Below, in pieces: positions 8,569 to 16,639 of a stretch of 54,835 nucleotides of DNA (positions within the stretch are counted from its first letter, which is position 1; every line of letters starts with the position of its first letter). The stretch comes from an uncultured Pelagibacteraceae bacterium. GTDB taxonomy: Bacteria; Pseudomonadota; Alphaproteobacteria; Pelagibacterales; Pelagibacteraceae. A program made the position numbers and the translations under genes. The DNA lies in the NCBI GenBank assembly GCA_902523095.1, contig CABYYE010000005.1, positions 1 to 54,835 of the forward strand, read 5' to 3'. The notes below the pieces were generated by a model. The model saw nothing but the letters and a program-made list of their open reading frames with translations. It did no database searches and was not told the origin of the DNA.

Positions 8569-8796
8569 TTAAAATGCAAATAAAATTATTAAAGCTACAA
8601 CAAGACCAAATAAACCTGTCGCTTCAGCCAAAGCAAATCCTAAAAGTAAATTAGGAAATTGCTTTTGTGCTGCCGAAGGGTTTCTCATCGCTCCAGATAA
8701 GTAATTACCAAAGATAATTCCTATACCCACTCCTGCTCCAGCTAGTGCGATTGCAGCGAGACCCGCTCCAATCATTTTTGCTGCTTCTAACTCCAT
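8569..8796 (-). CDS. atpE: ATP synthase F0 subunit c
   Basis: Proteolipid that forms the rotating c-ring and carries protons. 75 residues, two membrane helices joined by the polar loop GAMRNPSAAQKQF with the usual RNP. The ion-carrying carboxylate is E58 in GFALAEATGLFG. The residues around it match proton-type c subunits of Alphaproteobacteria and mitochondria; I see no clear sodium-binding signature. It follows atpB by 12 nt and has a very strong Shine-Dalgarno sequence, consistent with the need for many c copies per enzyme. Confidence 0.96.
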   Translation of the reverse strand: MELEAAKMIGAGLAAIALAGAGVGIGIIFGNYLSGAMRNPSAAQKQFPNLLLGFALAEATGLFGLVVALIILFAF

Positions 8797-8800
8797 TTTT

Positions 8801-8807
8801 CCTCCTT
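8801..8807 (-). promoter_or_regulatory. Strong Shine-Dalgarno of atpE
   Basis: The minus strand reads AAGGAGG, then AAAA, then the ATG of atpE at 8796. This is a perfect anti-16S match, whereas the other starts I inspected in this window show weak or no Shine-Dalgarno. Probably raises translation of the c subunit relative to its neighbours. Confidence 0.8.
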
Positions 8808-8808
8808 T

Positions 8809-9543
8809 TTAATGGTGTAAATTTAGTGCATCATTTAAATAGATGCAGGTTAATATTGCAAAAACATAAGCTTGAAGAAATGCTACCAAAATTTCTAAGC
8901 CAGTTAATGCTACTGAAAAACTAAGTGGTAACCAACCACCTAATACTCCTAAACTAATTACAAATCCCCCGAATACTTTTAACATAGTGTGACCAGCCAT
9001 CATATTAGCAAATAATCGTACCGACAAACTAACTGGTCTACTTAAATAAGATATAATTTCAATTATTGTAATCAAAGGTAATAATATTGCTGGAACTCCT
9101 TTAGGTATAAAAATACTTAAATATTTAAAACCATGTTTTAAAAAACCGATAATGGTCACTGCAATAAATATAAATAGAGCCATAATTAAAGTCACTATAA
9201 TATGACTTGTTACAGTAAATGCATACGGCAACATACCAATCATGTTACATAATAAAACAAACATAAATAAACTAAATATAAACGGAAAATATGGTTTTGC
9301 TTTTGACCCAGCGGTATCACTTATCATCTTAGCTACAAAATTATATAGCAGTTCGGAAATTAATTGAACTTTATTTGGGATAATCCTTTTGTCCTTCGAT
9401 CCAAAAAATAAGAAAAGAGCAATAGCAGTTGCACTAAGCACCATAAATAAACTTGAATTTGTAAAAGATAAATCTAAGCCAGAAATTTTAATTTCCGGTC
9501 CAATTTTGTAAACATTAAACTGTTGCATTGGATTATTTGCCAT
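8809..9543 (-). CDS. atpB: ATP synthase F0 subunit a
   Basis: Membrane subunit providing the proton half-channels. 244 residues, hydrophobic with five to six helices. The essential arginine is in the conserved SVRLFANMMAGH helix, and the last helix (EILVAFLQAYVFAILTCIYL) has the usual glutamine and C-terminal NDALNLHH typical of alphaproteobacterial a subunits. It sits between atpI (12 nt gap) and atpE (12 nt gap) in the standard F0 order I-B-E-F'-F. Confidence 0.96.
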   Translation of the reverse strand: MANNPMQQFNVYKIGPEIKISGLDLSFTNSSLFMVLSATAIALFLFFGSKDKRIIPNKVQLISELLYNFVAKMISDTAGSKAKPYFPFIFSLFMFVLLCNMIGMLPYAFTVTSHIIVTLIMALFIFIAVTIIGFLKHGFKYLSIFIPKGVPAILLPLITIIEIISYLSRPVSLSVRLFANMMAGHTMLKVFGGFVISLGVLGGWLPLSFSVALTGLEILVAFLQAYVFAILTCIYLNDALNLHH

Positions 9544-9555
9544 AATATTCCTTAT

Positions 9556-9837
9556 CTAATCGTTTTTTTGCATTCTTTTTGCAGATCTTATAACATTAAG
9601 TATTCCAGCTATAGCACCTAAAAAAAAGAAAATTATTATTAACCAAGGTTTAGTATCAAACCAGTTATCTAAAATAAACCCAATTATTGTCCCAACTCCT
9701 ACTGCGGCTACTAACTCTGTGCCTAATTTAAAGGCATTGCCCATAAATGATCCTTTTTCGTCTTCATTAAGGGCTGTTTTTTGAAACTTATTTTTTGCAA
9801 TTTTTAGGCGAGTTTTAAAATCATCTTGATTTTTCAT
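9556..9837 (-). CDS. atpI: ATP synthase assembly protein AtpI
   Basis: Small membrane protein of 93 residues with two hydrophobic helices (around 34-54 and 62-80) joined by LDNWFDTKPW, the pattern of AtpI/AtpQ-type accessory proteins. Members help c-ring assembly or Mg2+ handling in other bacteria. Position as first gene of the F0 cluster supports the call. It follows smc by only 8 nt, so the F0 genes have no obvious private promoter next to their first gene. Confidence 0.85.
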   Translation of the reverse strand: MKNQDDFKTRLKIAKNKFQKTALNEDEKGSFMGNAFKLGTELVAAVGVGTIIGFILDNWFDTKPWLIIIFFFLGAIAGILNVIRSAKRMQKND

Positions 9838-9845
9838 AGAATTTT

Positions 9846-12290
9846 TTACGCGACTAATTCTTCGGCTTTCTGTAAATCCACCGAAACAAGCTGACTCACA
9901 CCTTGCTCTGCCATTGTTACTCCATACAATCTATGCATTCTAGACATTGTTAAAGCGTGATGTGTAATAATAATAAATTTAGTTTTAGTTATTTTTGTTA
10001 ATTCATCTAGTAAAGCACAAAATCTTGTAACGTTAGCGTCATCTAAAGGAGCGTCAACTTCATCTAAAATACTTATAGGTGAGGGGTTGACCAAAAAAAC
10101 TGCGAATATCAATGATAAAGCAGTTAGTGCTTGTTCTCCTCCGGATAACAAAGTTATAGATTGAAGTCTTTTACCTGGCGGTGAAACAAACATTTCTAGA
10201 CCTGCTTCTAAAGGATCATCTGAGTCAACCAACTCAATTTTTGCATTACCCCCATTGAATAATTTAGTATACACTTCATTAAATTTCCTATTAACTTTGG
10301 TAAAAGCCTCAAGAAGTCTTTCCCTTCCTTTTTGATTAAGTTCATCTATGCTTGCTTTTAACTTCACTATAGCAGAATAAAGATCTGCTCTGTCATCTTC
10401 CATTTTTTTAATTTCTGACTCATATTTCTTTGTTTCCTCATCAGCCTTTAGATTTACTGACCCAAAAGACTCTCTTTGTTTTTTTATTTTTTCTACCTTA
10501 ATTGACTGTTCATCTATATTTGGTAAATTTTCTTGCGACAAATCACTTAAATCAGATTTTGCTAATAAAGAAGTATCATTTTCTATACTTAGTTCGCTTT
10601 TAACTGAATACATCAAATCCTTCTTCCTATTATCTATACCGTCTACGGTAGCTTCATTTCTTGCTTTATTTTCTTTTAAATCTGATAACTTTATTTGAAC
10701 TTCTTTTAAATTTTGATTAATTAAATTAATTTTTGACTCGGATTCATTTAATTCAATCTCTAATTCTTCATTCCTTTTTTTTGTATTTTCTAAATTTTGT
10801 AAATTTTGACCTTTCGATGTGGCTATTCTCTCTGGGTTTTTCTTATTTTCATCATGCTCTATCTTAATTTTTTGTTTTCGTTCATTTAGTTCAAAAATCA
10901 TTTTCTCAGAATTTGTTTTCAAATTTCTCCAATTTTCCAATTCCACATCAATATTTTTTATTCTCTCTTTCCTTTTAATAGAGTCGCTTTGAATAGATTT
11001 ATTTTTACCATATTTTTCCGCGTACTCTTCTTGGGATAATGTAATTTTTTGAACTAGTGATTTTAGTTCTTGAAAAATATCTTTTGATAATTGTTTTTTT
11101 TCATCAATATATTTTTCAATTCTATTAAGTATTGCATCTAGCTGATTTTTAAGATTGTTCAAGTTTAATTTAGATGTATCTAACTCCTTTTCTGAAGTTG
11201 TTTCCACTTCTAACAATTTGTTTTCAGTTTTTAATAGTTCTTCCTTCTCTTTTGAAATTCTTTTTTCATTAAGTTCAGCATCTAAAGAAATACTTTTCTC
11301 TCTTTCTAAATCAGACTCAATTGTTTTAATTGATTTTTCAAGTTTGACTTGTTGATTTTTAACTCTAGTGTCTTCATCATCAAGACTTGTAATTTCTAGA
11401 TTTAACTTCTGTAATTTTGCTGTGTTTTCCATTTTTTTGTCTCTTAATGGAGTAATTTTTTTATTTTCTTCCTCTAGAAGTAAATTGTTATGATTAAGGT
11501 CAATTTTTACCGCGCTAATTTCGTCATCTATTTCGCTTAGTTTTTCCAATATATTTTTTTTATCTTTTTCAATTTCTTGAATCTTTAGATAGTACAGTCC
11601 AGCCTCTACCTGTTTAATTTTTTGAGAAATTTCTCTATATTTTGTTGCTTCCTCTGCTTGTTTTTTTAAATTATCTAATTGTTTCTGTTGTTGTTTTCTT
11701 AACTCATCAGCTCTTTTTAAATTATTTTCTGCAGCATTTAGCCTTGTTTCAGCCTCGTGTCTTCTAGCATGTATTCCAGATATACCAGCTGCTTCTTCTA
11801 AAATGGCCCTTCTTTCAATTGGTTTGGAGGTAACAAGTTGTCCAATTCTTCCTTGACTTATTAATGAAGGAGAATGAGCACCTGTCGATAGATCAGCGAA
11901 GAAAGTTTGAACATCACGAGCTCTTACTTCTTTATTATTAATAAAATATTTAGAACCTTTGTCTTTTTCAATTTTTCTTTTTATCTCAATTTCATCTAAT
12001 TCATTATACTGTGGCGGACCATCTTTGGTTTTATTATCTAAATATAAAGTTACTTCAGAAATATTTTTTGAAGGTCTATTAGATGTGCCAGAGAAAATCA
12101 CATCCTCCATACCTGAGCCTCTCATGCTTTTAGCGGAGTTTTCTCCCATGCACCATCTTAATGACTCAACAATATTTGATTTACCGCAACCATTTGGCCC
12201 AACTACACCTGTTAAACCTTCTTCTATTAAAAAGTTGGTTTTTTCTGAAAAAGATTTAAATCCATTAATTTCTAATTTTTTAAATTGCAT
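9846..12290 (-). CDS. smc: Chromosome segregation protein SMC, short form apparently lacking the hinge
   Basis: SMC ATPase that organises and separates chromosomes. The two ATPase halves are clear: Walker A GPNGCGKSN (31-39) in the N-terminal head, and signature LSGGEQ (715-720) plus Walker B ISILDEVDAPLDD (739-751) in the C-terminal head. The protein is only 814 residues; bacterial SMCs are usually near 1150. Residues about 170-680 are continuous charged coiled coil and I find no globular hinge with its glycine-rich segments. The reading frame is uninterrupted, so this is not an evident frameshift. The start ATG directly abuts the dsbA-like stop. Partners scpA and scpB are not in the window. 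Confidence 0.92.
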   Translation of the reverse strand: MQFKKLEINGFKSFSEKTNFLIEEGLTGVVGPNGCGKSNIVESLRWCMGENSAKSMRGSGMEDVIFSGTSNRPSKNISEVTLYLDNKTKDGPPQYNELDEIEIKRKIEKDKGSKYFINNKEVRARDVQTFFADLSTGAHSPSLISQGRIGQLVTSKPIERRAILEEAAGISGIHARRHEAETRLNAAENNLKRADELRKQQQKQLDNLKKQAEEATKYREISQKIKQVEAGLYYLKIQEIEKDKKNILEKLSEIDDEISAVKIDLNHNNLLLEEENKKITPLRDKKMENTAKLQKLNLEITSLDDEDTRVKNQQVKLEKSIKTIESDLEREKSISLDAELNEKRISKEKEELLKTENKLLEVETTSEKELDTSKLNLNNLKNQLDAILNRIEKYIDEKKQLSKDIFQELKSLVQKITLSQEEYAEKYGKNKSIQSDSIKRKERIKNIDVELENWRNLKTNSEKMIFELNERKQKIKIEHDENKKNPERIATSKGQNLQNLENTKKRNEELEIELNESESKINLINQNLKEVQIKLSDLKENKARNEATVDGIDNRKKDLMYSVKSELSIENDTSLLAKSDLSDLSQENLPNIDEQSIKVEKIKKQRESFGSVNLKADEETKKYESEIKKMEDDRADLYSAIVKLKASIDELNQKGRERLLEAFTKVNRKFNEVYTKLFNGGNAKIELVDSDDPLEAGLEMFVSPPGKRLQSITLLSGGEQALTALSLIFAVFLVNPSPISILDEVDAPLDDANVTRFCALLDELTKITKTKFIIITHHALTMSRMHRLYGVTMAEQGVSQLVSVDLQKAEELVA

Positions 12291-12893
12291 CTATAAATTT
12301 TTTTCTATGACCTTTTTAAATAATTCATAATTATGCTGGCCTTCAAATTTTTTTTCATTAATTAAAATAGTTGGAGTAGATTGGATCTTATATTTTTTTT
12401 GCGCTTCTATTCTCTCATTTAGAATTTGATCTTGCACTTTTTCATTTTTTAAACATTTATTCATTTTCAAATCATCTAAACCAAATTTTAATCCAATTTT
12501 TTTTATAGAATCATTAATTAAATTTATATCAGATCCTACTGCCCATTGATTTTGTTTTTTGTATATTTCACCCAATAATTGAAATCTTTTAATATTATTT
12601 GAATGACACCTGATTATGATTTCTGCGTTTAACGCTGCAAGATCTAGTGGAAAGCCATGATGTTCAAATTTTACTAGACCTTTGTCAATGTAATCTTTTT
12701 TTAAATCTTCAAATATCTTTTCATGAAAATTAGCACAGTGTGGGCAAGTTAGTGATGAAAAAATTTTAACTATTACTTTTGATTCTGAATTTCCAATACT
12801 AAGTATTTTGTTATTAAAATTTTCAGAATATGTCGAGCTAGGCAATAATACCAGTATTAATATCAAAAATAAAAATTTATTTATTTCTCTCAT
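12291..12893 (-). CDS. DsbA-family thiol oxidoreductase (secreted)
   Basis: Periplasmic thioredoxin-fold protein of 200 residues. An N-terminal signal peptide (hydrophobic FLFLILILVLLPSS, cleavage probably near residue 23) precedes the active site C50-P-H-C53, the classic DsbA dipeptide. The cis-proline loop is in QSTPTILINEKKF. Likely a disulfide oxidase or a relative such as BdbD/DsbA-like proteins; no DsbB is nearby. Its 5' end lies 17 nt inside dciA, and smc starts immediately after its stop. The order dciA-dsbA-smc beside mutY is conserved in Alphaproteobacteria. Confidence 0.87.
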   Translation of the reverse strand: MREINKFLFLILILVLLPSSTYSENFNNKILSIGNSESKVIVKIFSSLTCPHCANFHEKIFEDLKKDYIDKGLVKFEHHGFPLDLAALNAEIIIRCHSNNIKRFQLLGEIYKKQNQWAVGSDINLINDSIKKIGLKFGLDDLKMNKCLKNEKVQDQILNERIEAQKKYKIQSTPTILINEKKFEGQHNYELFKKVIEKNL

Positions 12894-13362
12894 TGAAAGC
12901 CTTTACTAAATTATTTAATGAACTCTTTAACTCTGAACTGTTTATTTCCTCTAAATTTTTAACTATCTTTTTTTTGTTTTTAATTTTTGGAAAATCAATT
13001 TCTTTCGTATCAACTTTTTCTTGAACAATTTTTAATTTTACATTACTGATACATTCGTAGCCAAAAAAACTGTTTATCTTGTCAATAATTTCTGCCTTGG
13101 AATATTCTATTTCAAGTTCTTTTCCATGTCGCACATTTAACATTAAAGTTCCCATTCTCATTTCTTTACCCATCTTAACAGATGTCGGGTAACAAGAGTC
13201 CGAGATACTTTTGCTAACTATTCTTGTCCAATTATCAACAATGTTTGAATAATTATACCCACCTTTTCTTAAATATTTTTTCAAAGTTTTAGGTAATGAA
13301 CTTGCAAACGGTCTCAGTCCTTGTATGAAATTGTTAATTTTATTATTATCTTTACTATGCAT
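12877..13362 (-). CDS. dciA: DUF721/DciA-family protein (replicative helicase loader relative)
   Basis: 161-residue protein of the DUF721/DciA family. The family core is recognisable: GLRPFASSLPKTLKKYLRKGG at the N-terminus, then IVDNWTRIVSKSISDSCYPTSV and a KH-like part with LMLNVRHGKELEIEYSKAEIIDKINSFFGY (written here in pieces of one region, about 75-105). DciA loads the DnaB helicase in bacteria lacking DnaC, which fits an alphaproteobacterium. The start ATG is the reverse complement of CAT at 13360-13362, directly adjoining the mutY ATG, so the two divergent genes have no spacer. Confidence 0.82.
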   Translation of the reverse strand: MHSKDNNKINNFIQGLRPFASSLPKTLKKYLRKGGYNYSNIVDNWTRIVSKSISDSCYPTSVKMGKEMRMGTLMLNVRHGKELEIEYSKAEIIDKINSFFGYECISNVKLKIVQEKVDTKEIDFPKIKNKKKIVKNLEEINSSELKSSLNNLVKAFNERNK

Positions 13363-14358
13363 TTAAATTATAATTTACCAAAAAAAATTCTTACGTGGTA
13401 CGATAATAATAAACGCATTTTGCCCTGGCGTGTTAGCAAAAATTCGCCAAAAAAGCTTTATTACAGACTTTTAAGCGAGTTTATGTTGCAACAAACTCAG
13501 GTTAAAACTGTAATTCCTTATTTTAACAACTTTATTAAAAGATATAAAAATTTAAAATCTTTATCACAAGGTAAAGAGAGGGATATATTAAAAATGTGGG
13601 AAGGTTTAGGTTACTATAGAAGAGCCAGAAATCTACTATTAACAGTAAAAATATTAGTTAAAGAACACAACTCTCAACTTCCAAAAACACTTGAAGAAAT
13701 AAAAAAATTACCAGGTATCGGCAACTACACTGGAAACGCCTTATTGGGATTAGTTCACAACAAACCTTCTGTGGCTATAGATGGAAATGTAAAAAGAGTA
13801 TTTTCTAGAAATCTCAACAAAGAAGAAAAAATAATAGATTTTGAACAACTAGTTAAAGTAAATAAAAAAAATCTTTTTACTTTAAATCGTAACGCGGATT
13901 TTGTTGAAGCTTTAATGGAATTTGGGGCCTTAATATGCAAACCAAAAGAACCAAAATGCAACGTTTGTTGTTTGAATAAAACTTGTAAGTATTATAAATC
14001 TTCAAAAAAAATTACGACTTACAAAAAAAAAATGATTAAAATAAAAAATTACAATATCTTTTGTTATATAAATAGAAACAAACAAATTGCTCTTACCAAA
14101 AATAACCAAATCGGTTTTCTAAAAAATTTTAATATGCCATTTATACAAGAAGGAAAAAATATTTCTGGTTATGAAAATTGGAAATTTTTAAAAAATTATA
14201 AAAACTCTATATCTAATCTTAAATTAAATATAAACTTATATTATAAATTTTCAAATAAAATACCGGCAACTTACAATTGGTACTCATTAGATAGAAATAA
14301 AGAATTTATTCCTAGTTTTACAAAAAAAATATTTAGACAAATTTCAACTTTATTTTAA
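13357..14358 (+). CDS. mutY: A/G-specific adenine glycosylase MutY
   Basis: Removes adenine mispaired with 8-oxoguanine. 333 residues from the ATG at 13357; an in-frame TTG at 13321 adds residues with no family match, so I reject it. Visible are the N-terminal WY--N-R-LPWR, catalytic E41 in SEFMLQQTQV, the helix-hairpin-helix LPGIGNYTGNALLG (118-131), catalytic D142 in VAIDGNVKRV and the 4Fe-4S cysteines C194-X6-C201-X2-C204-X5-C210. The C-terminal NUDIX-like domain is short and diverged. The stop overlaps the next ATG by one base. Confidence 0.94.
   Translation: MHLNYNLPKKILTWYDNNKRILPWRVSKNSPKKLYYRLLSEFMLQQTQVKTVIPYFNNFIKRYKNLKSLSQGKERDILKMWEGLGYYRRARNLLLTVKILVKEHNSQLPKTLEEIKKLPGIGNYTGNALLGLVHNKPSVAIDGNVKRVFSRNLNKEEKIIDFEQLVKVNKKNLFTLNRNADFVEALMEFGALICKPKEPKCNVCCLNKTCKYYKSSKKITTYKKKMIKIKNYNIFCYINRNKQIALTKNNQIGFLKNFNMPFIQEGKNISGYENWKFLKNYKNSISNLKLNINLYYKFSNKIPATYNWYSLDRNKEFIPSFTKKIFRQISTLF
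13367..13372 (-). promoter_or_regulatory. Candidate -10 box of dciA
   Basis: Minus strand reads TATAAT, then TTAA, then the ATG of dciA at 13362. The match to the sigma-70 -10 consensus is perfect but no convincing -35 is seen. The distance would place transcription start at or next to the ATG, giving a leaderless mRNA. The box lies inside the mutY coding region. Confidence 0.5.
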
Positions 14359-15491
14359 TGAAAAAAAAATTAGCTATCATAGGTTCTGGAATAGCTGGGT
14401 TAACTTTTGCAAATTTTTTAAAAAGTTATTCAGAACACGAATTTATTATTTACGAAAAAAATGAAAGCTTACCCCTCGACGAAGGTTATGGCATCCAACT
14501 ATCTACCAATAGTATAAAAATTTTAAATAAAATAAATTTTAAAAATATAAATAAAGAAAATCTTTTTAATCCTTTTGGTGTAGATTTTTATGGAATAGAT
14601 AATAAAAAAATATGTGATTTAGATCTTTCTCAGTTTAATGACGATAATTGTAAGTATTCTACTTTAAAAAGATCGACTTTAATCGAGTTTCTTAAGGATG
14701 ATATCTACAATCAACATATAAGATTTGGAAAAAAAATTAAAGAGGTCTCAGAATTGAAGGGAAAAATTTTATTAAAATTTGATGATAATACAAATGATTT
14801 AGTAGATTTTGTAATCGGCGCAGATGGGATTTTTTCTAATACAAGATCCTTTTTTGAAAAGAAAAAACACGAGCCAAAATTTAGAAAAGCAATTGCATTT
14901 AGAAAGATTATAAAATTTAACGACGAACTAAATGTTAATAAAAAAAATATAAGTTTGTTAATGGGTAAAAATTGCCATTTAGTAGTCTACCCAATTAATA
15001 AAAAGGATGAATTTAATCTGGTTTGTATAATTAGAGACAATTTAATCAATCCAAAAAATACTAAAGATTTAATAGAGAAAAAAGTTTTAAATCAAAATCC
15101 TAATCTTAGAAAAATTTTTGATGGTGAGACGAAATCATGGCCATTATACTCAACGCATCATTTTATTCCTTCTACAAATAATAAAGTTTTTTACATCGGA
15201 GATGCATTTAATGGTTTTTTACCAACTCTTGCACAAGGAGCTGGGCAGTCTATTGAGAGCGCTTATGAATTGTTTAAACTGCTTAAAGAGGAAAAATTGG
15301 ACATACAAAAAACCTATTTCAAAAAAAGATCTAAAAGAGCCTTAGCTGTGAGAAAAAGAGCAAACTTTAATTTTTTCGTATTTCATTTTTCAAGTACATT
15401 TATGCAAAATATAAGAAATTTTTTAATGAAAATGTTAATTAAAAAAAAAGGCTTTATTAACTATTACTTAGGTACAATTTATAAAAACTAA
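14358..15491 (+). CDS. FAD-dependent monooxygenase, PHBH/salicylate hydroxylase-like
   Basis: 377-residue group A flavoprotein monooxygenase. The N-terminal FAD fold is KLAIIGSGIAGLTFANFL (4-21), the mid-protein DG motif is VIGADGIFSNTR, and the second FAD/ribose motif is FYIGDAFNGFLPTLAQGAGQ, where most relatives have GDAAH instead of GDAFN. Substrate cannot be read from sequence; aromatic compounds or ubiquinone precursors are possible. It is translationally linked to mutY by a one-base overlap and its stop interlocks with the convergent ccrM stop (CTAA, 15488-15491). Confidence 0.8.
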   Translation: MKKKLAIIGSGIAGLTFANFLKSYSEHEFIIYEKNESLPLDEGYGIQLSTNSIKILNKINFKNINKENLFNPFGVDFYGIDNKKICDLDLSQFNDDNCKYSTLKRSTLIEFLKDDIYNQHIRFGKKIKEVSELKGKILLKFDDNTNDLVDFVIGADGIFSNTRSFFEKKKHEPKFRKAIAFRKIIKFNDELNVNKKNISLLMGKNCHLVVYPINKKDEFNLVCIIRDNLINPKNTKDLIEKKVLNQNPNLRKIFDGETKSWPLYSTHHFIPSTNNKVFYIGDAFNGFLPTLAQGAGQSIESAYELFKLLKEEKLDIQKTYFKKRSKRALAVRKRANFNFFVFHFSSTFMQNIRNFLMKMLIKKKGFINYYLGTIYKN

Positions 15492-16561
15492 ATTTGTTTA
15501 TCTGAAATAAATTTTTGCCTGAGACTATCAATCACTACTGTAGATCCATCAATATTACAGTGCCAATAAGTCCAACCATTATAACTTTCTGCGCCCATTA
15601 TCTTTGCTGCTACTTTATGTATTGAACCCTCTGTCTCTTTATATCTAATACTTCCATCTGCCATTATCTTAGCATTAAATTTTTTTTTATGGTCAAATAG
15701 TGTTGTCCCAGGTTTAATTATTCCTAATTCGACAAGTGAACCAAAAGGTATTCGAGGTTTTGACTTATTATTTTCAATTGTGTCAAGATAATCATCTTTA
15801 ATTTTTAAAGTTTTACTTATCCTTTCTTTGGCAGCAAAAAAATATTTTTTATCTTTTTCAATTCCACAATAATTTCTACCTAATTTCTTGGATACTACAG
15901 CAGAAGTTCCAGTACCCAAAAAAGGATCAAAAATTGTATCACCTTTATTTGTAGTAGCTAATATAATTCTATGAAGCAATGATTCTGGCTTTTGTGTAGA
16001 ATGAACTTTTTTACCATTACTTTTTAATCTTTCTTTTCCATTACAAATAGGCAGAATCCAATCTGATCTCATTTGTAAATCATCGTTTAAACATTTAAGA
16101 GACTGATAATTAAATGTATATTTAGATTTTTTATTTTTAGATGCCCAAATTAAAGTCTCATGGGCATTCGTAAACCTGGTACCTCTAAAATTGGGCATAG
16201 GATTATTTTTCCTCCAAATAACATCATTCAGCAACCAGTAATTTAAATTTTGTAAATGATATCCCAATCTAAATATATTATGATAAGATCCAATTACCCA
16301 AATACATCCATTTTCTTTTAAAACTCTTTTACATTCAATTAGCCAAGCTTTACAAAAGTTGTCATAATCTTCGAAACTATCAAACTGATCCCATTTATCG
16401 TTAACTCCATTAACTTTACTCGCGTCAGGTCGAGTTAACATTTCTCCAATTTGCATATTGTAGGGAGGGTCGGCAAAGATTAAATCGAAAGTTTGGTCAG
16501 GAATTTTTTTTAATTCCTTCAAACAATCCCCATTAAAAATTTTGTTTAAAAACTTTGACAT
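15488..16561 (-). CDS. ccrM: Cell-cycle DNA adenine methyltransferase CcrM (GANTC)
   Basis: N6-adenine methyltransferase expected to methylate GANTC, as in Caulobacter and other Alphaproteobacteria. 357 residues, full CcrM length. Catalytic DPPY is at 31-34 and the SAM-binding FDPFLGTGT at 211-219, the beta-class order; VHSTQKP (186-191) is also typical. The C-terminal domain (about 270-357, with GIIKPGTTLFDHKKKF and the WTYWHC segment) is the CcrM-specific DNA-contacting region that separates it from shorter restriction methylases such as HinfI. No restriction enzyme lies beside it. Upstream are two GANTC sites and a palindrome, suggesting cell-cycle autoregulation. Confidence 0.93.
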   Translation of the reverse strand: MSKFLNKIFNGDCLKELKKIPDQTFDLIFADPPYNMQIGEMLTRPDASKVNGVNDKWDQFDSFEDYDNFCKAWLIECKRVLKENGCIWVIGSYHNIFRLGYHLQNLNYWLLNDVIWRKNNPMPNFRGTRFTNAHETLIWASKNKKSKYTFNYQSLKCLNDDLQMRSDWILPICNGKERLKSNGKKVHSTQKPESLLHRIILATTNKGDTIFDPFLGTGTSAVVSKKLGRNYCGIEKDKKYFFAAKERISKTLKIKDDYLDTIENNKSKPRIPFGSLVELGIIKPGTTLFDHKKKFNAKIMADGSIRYKETEGSIHKVAAKIMGAESYNGWTYWHCNIDGSTVVIDSLRQKFISDKQI

Positions 16562-16639
16562 TATCTAGATTCAACCTTAAATTGAATTTAAGGTCAAACC
16601 ATTTTAGAAAAATAAAGAAACCTCTTGTGCCAAAGATTC
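16562..16639 (-). promoter_or_regulatory. ccrM control region: GANTC sites and CtrA-like palindrome
   Basis: The 78-base gap between rnhB and ccrM holds a perfect inverted repeat at 16574-16594: ten-base arms ACCTTAAATT and AATTTAAGGT around one G. Inside it is TTAA-N7-TTAA (16577-16591), the core of the CtrA box. Two GANTC sites (GATTC) flank it at 16568-16572 and 16635-16639. The palindrome ends 12 nt before the ccrM ATG and no T tract follows on the minus strand, so an operator is more likely than a terminator. Confidence 0.6.

Noticed and set aside
8569-8796. Possible sodium-type c-ring
   Set aside because: A threonine follows E58 by two residues, but the other sodium ligands are not evident and the sequence matches proton-type alphaproteobacterial subunits.
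11959-12330. Plus-strand open frame of 123 codons opposite the smc N-terminus
   Set aside because: It is antisense to the conserved Walker A region of smc; its protein has no recognisable domain and the frame follows from codon bias of the real gene.
16574-16594. Palindrome before ccrM as an intrinsic terminator of rnhB
   Set aside because: No T tract follows on the minus strand and it lies close to the ccrM start; an operator is more likely.
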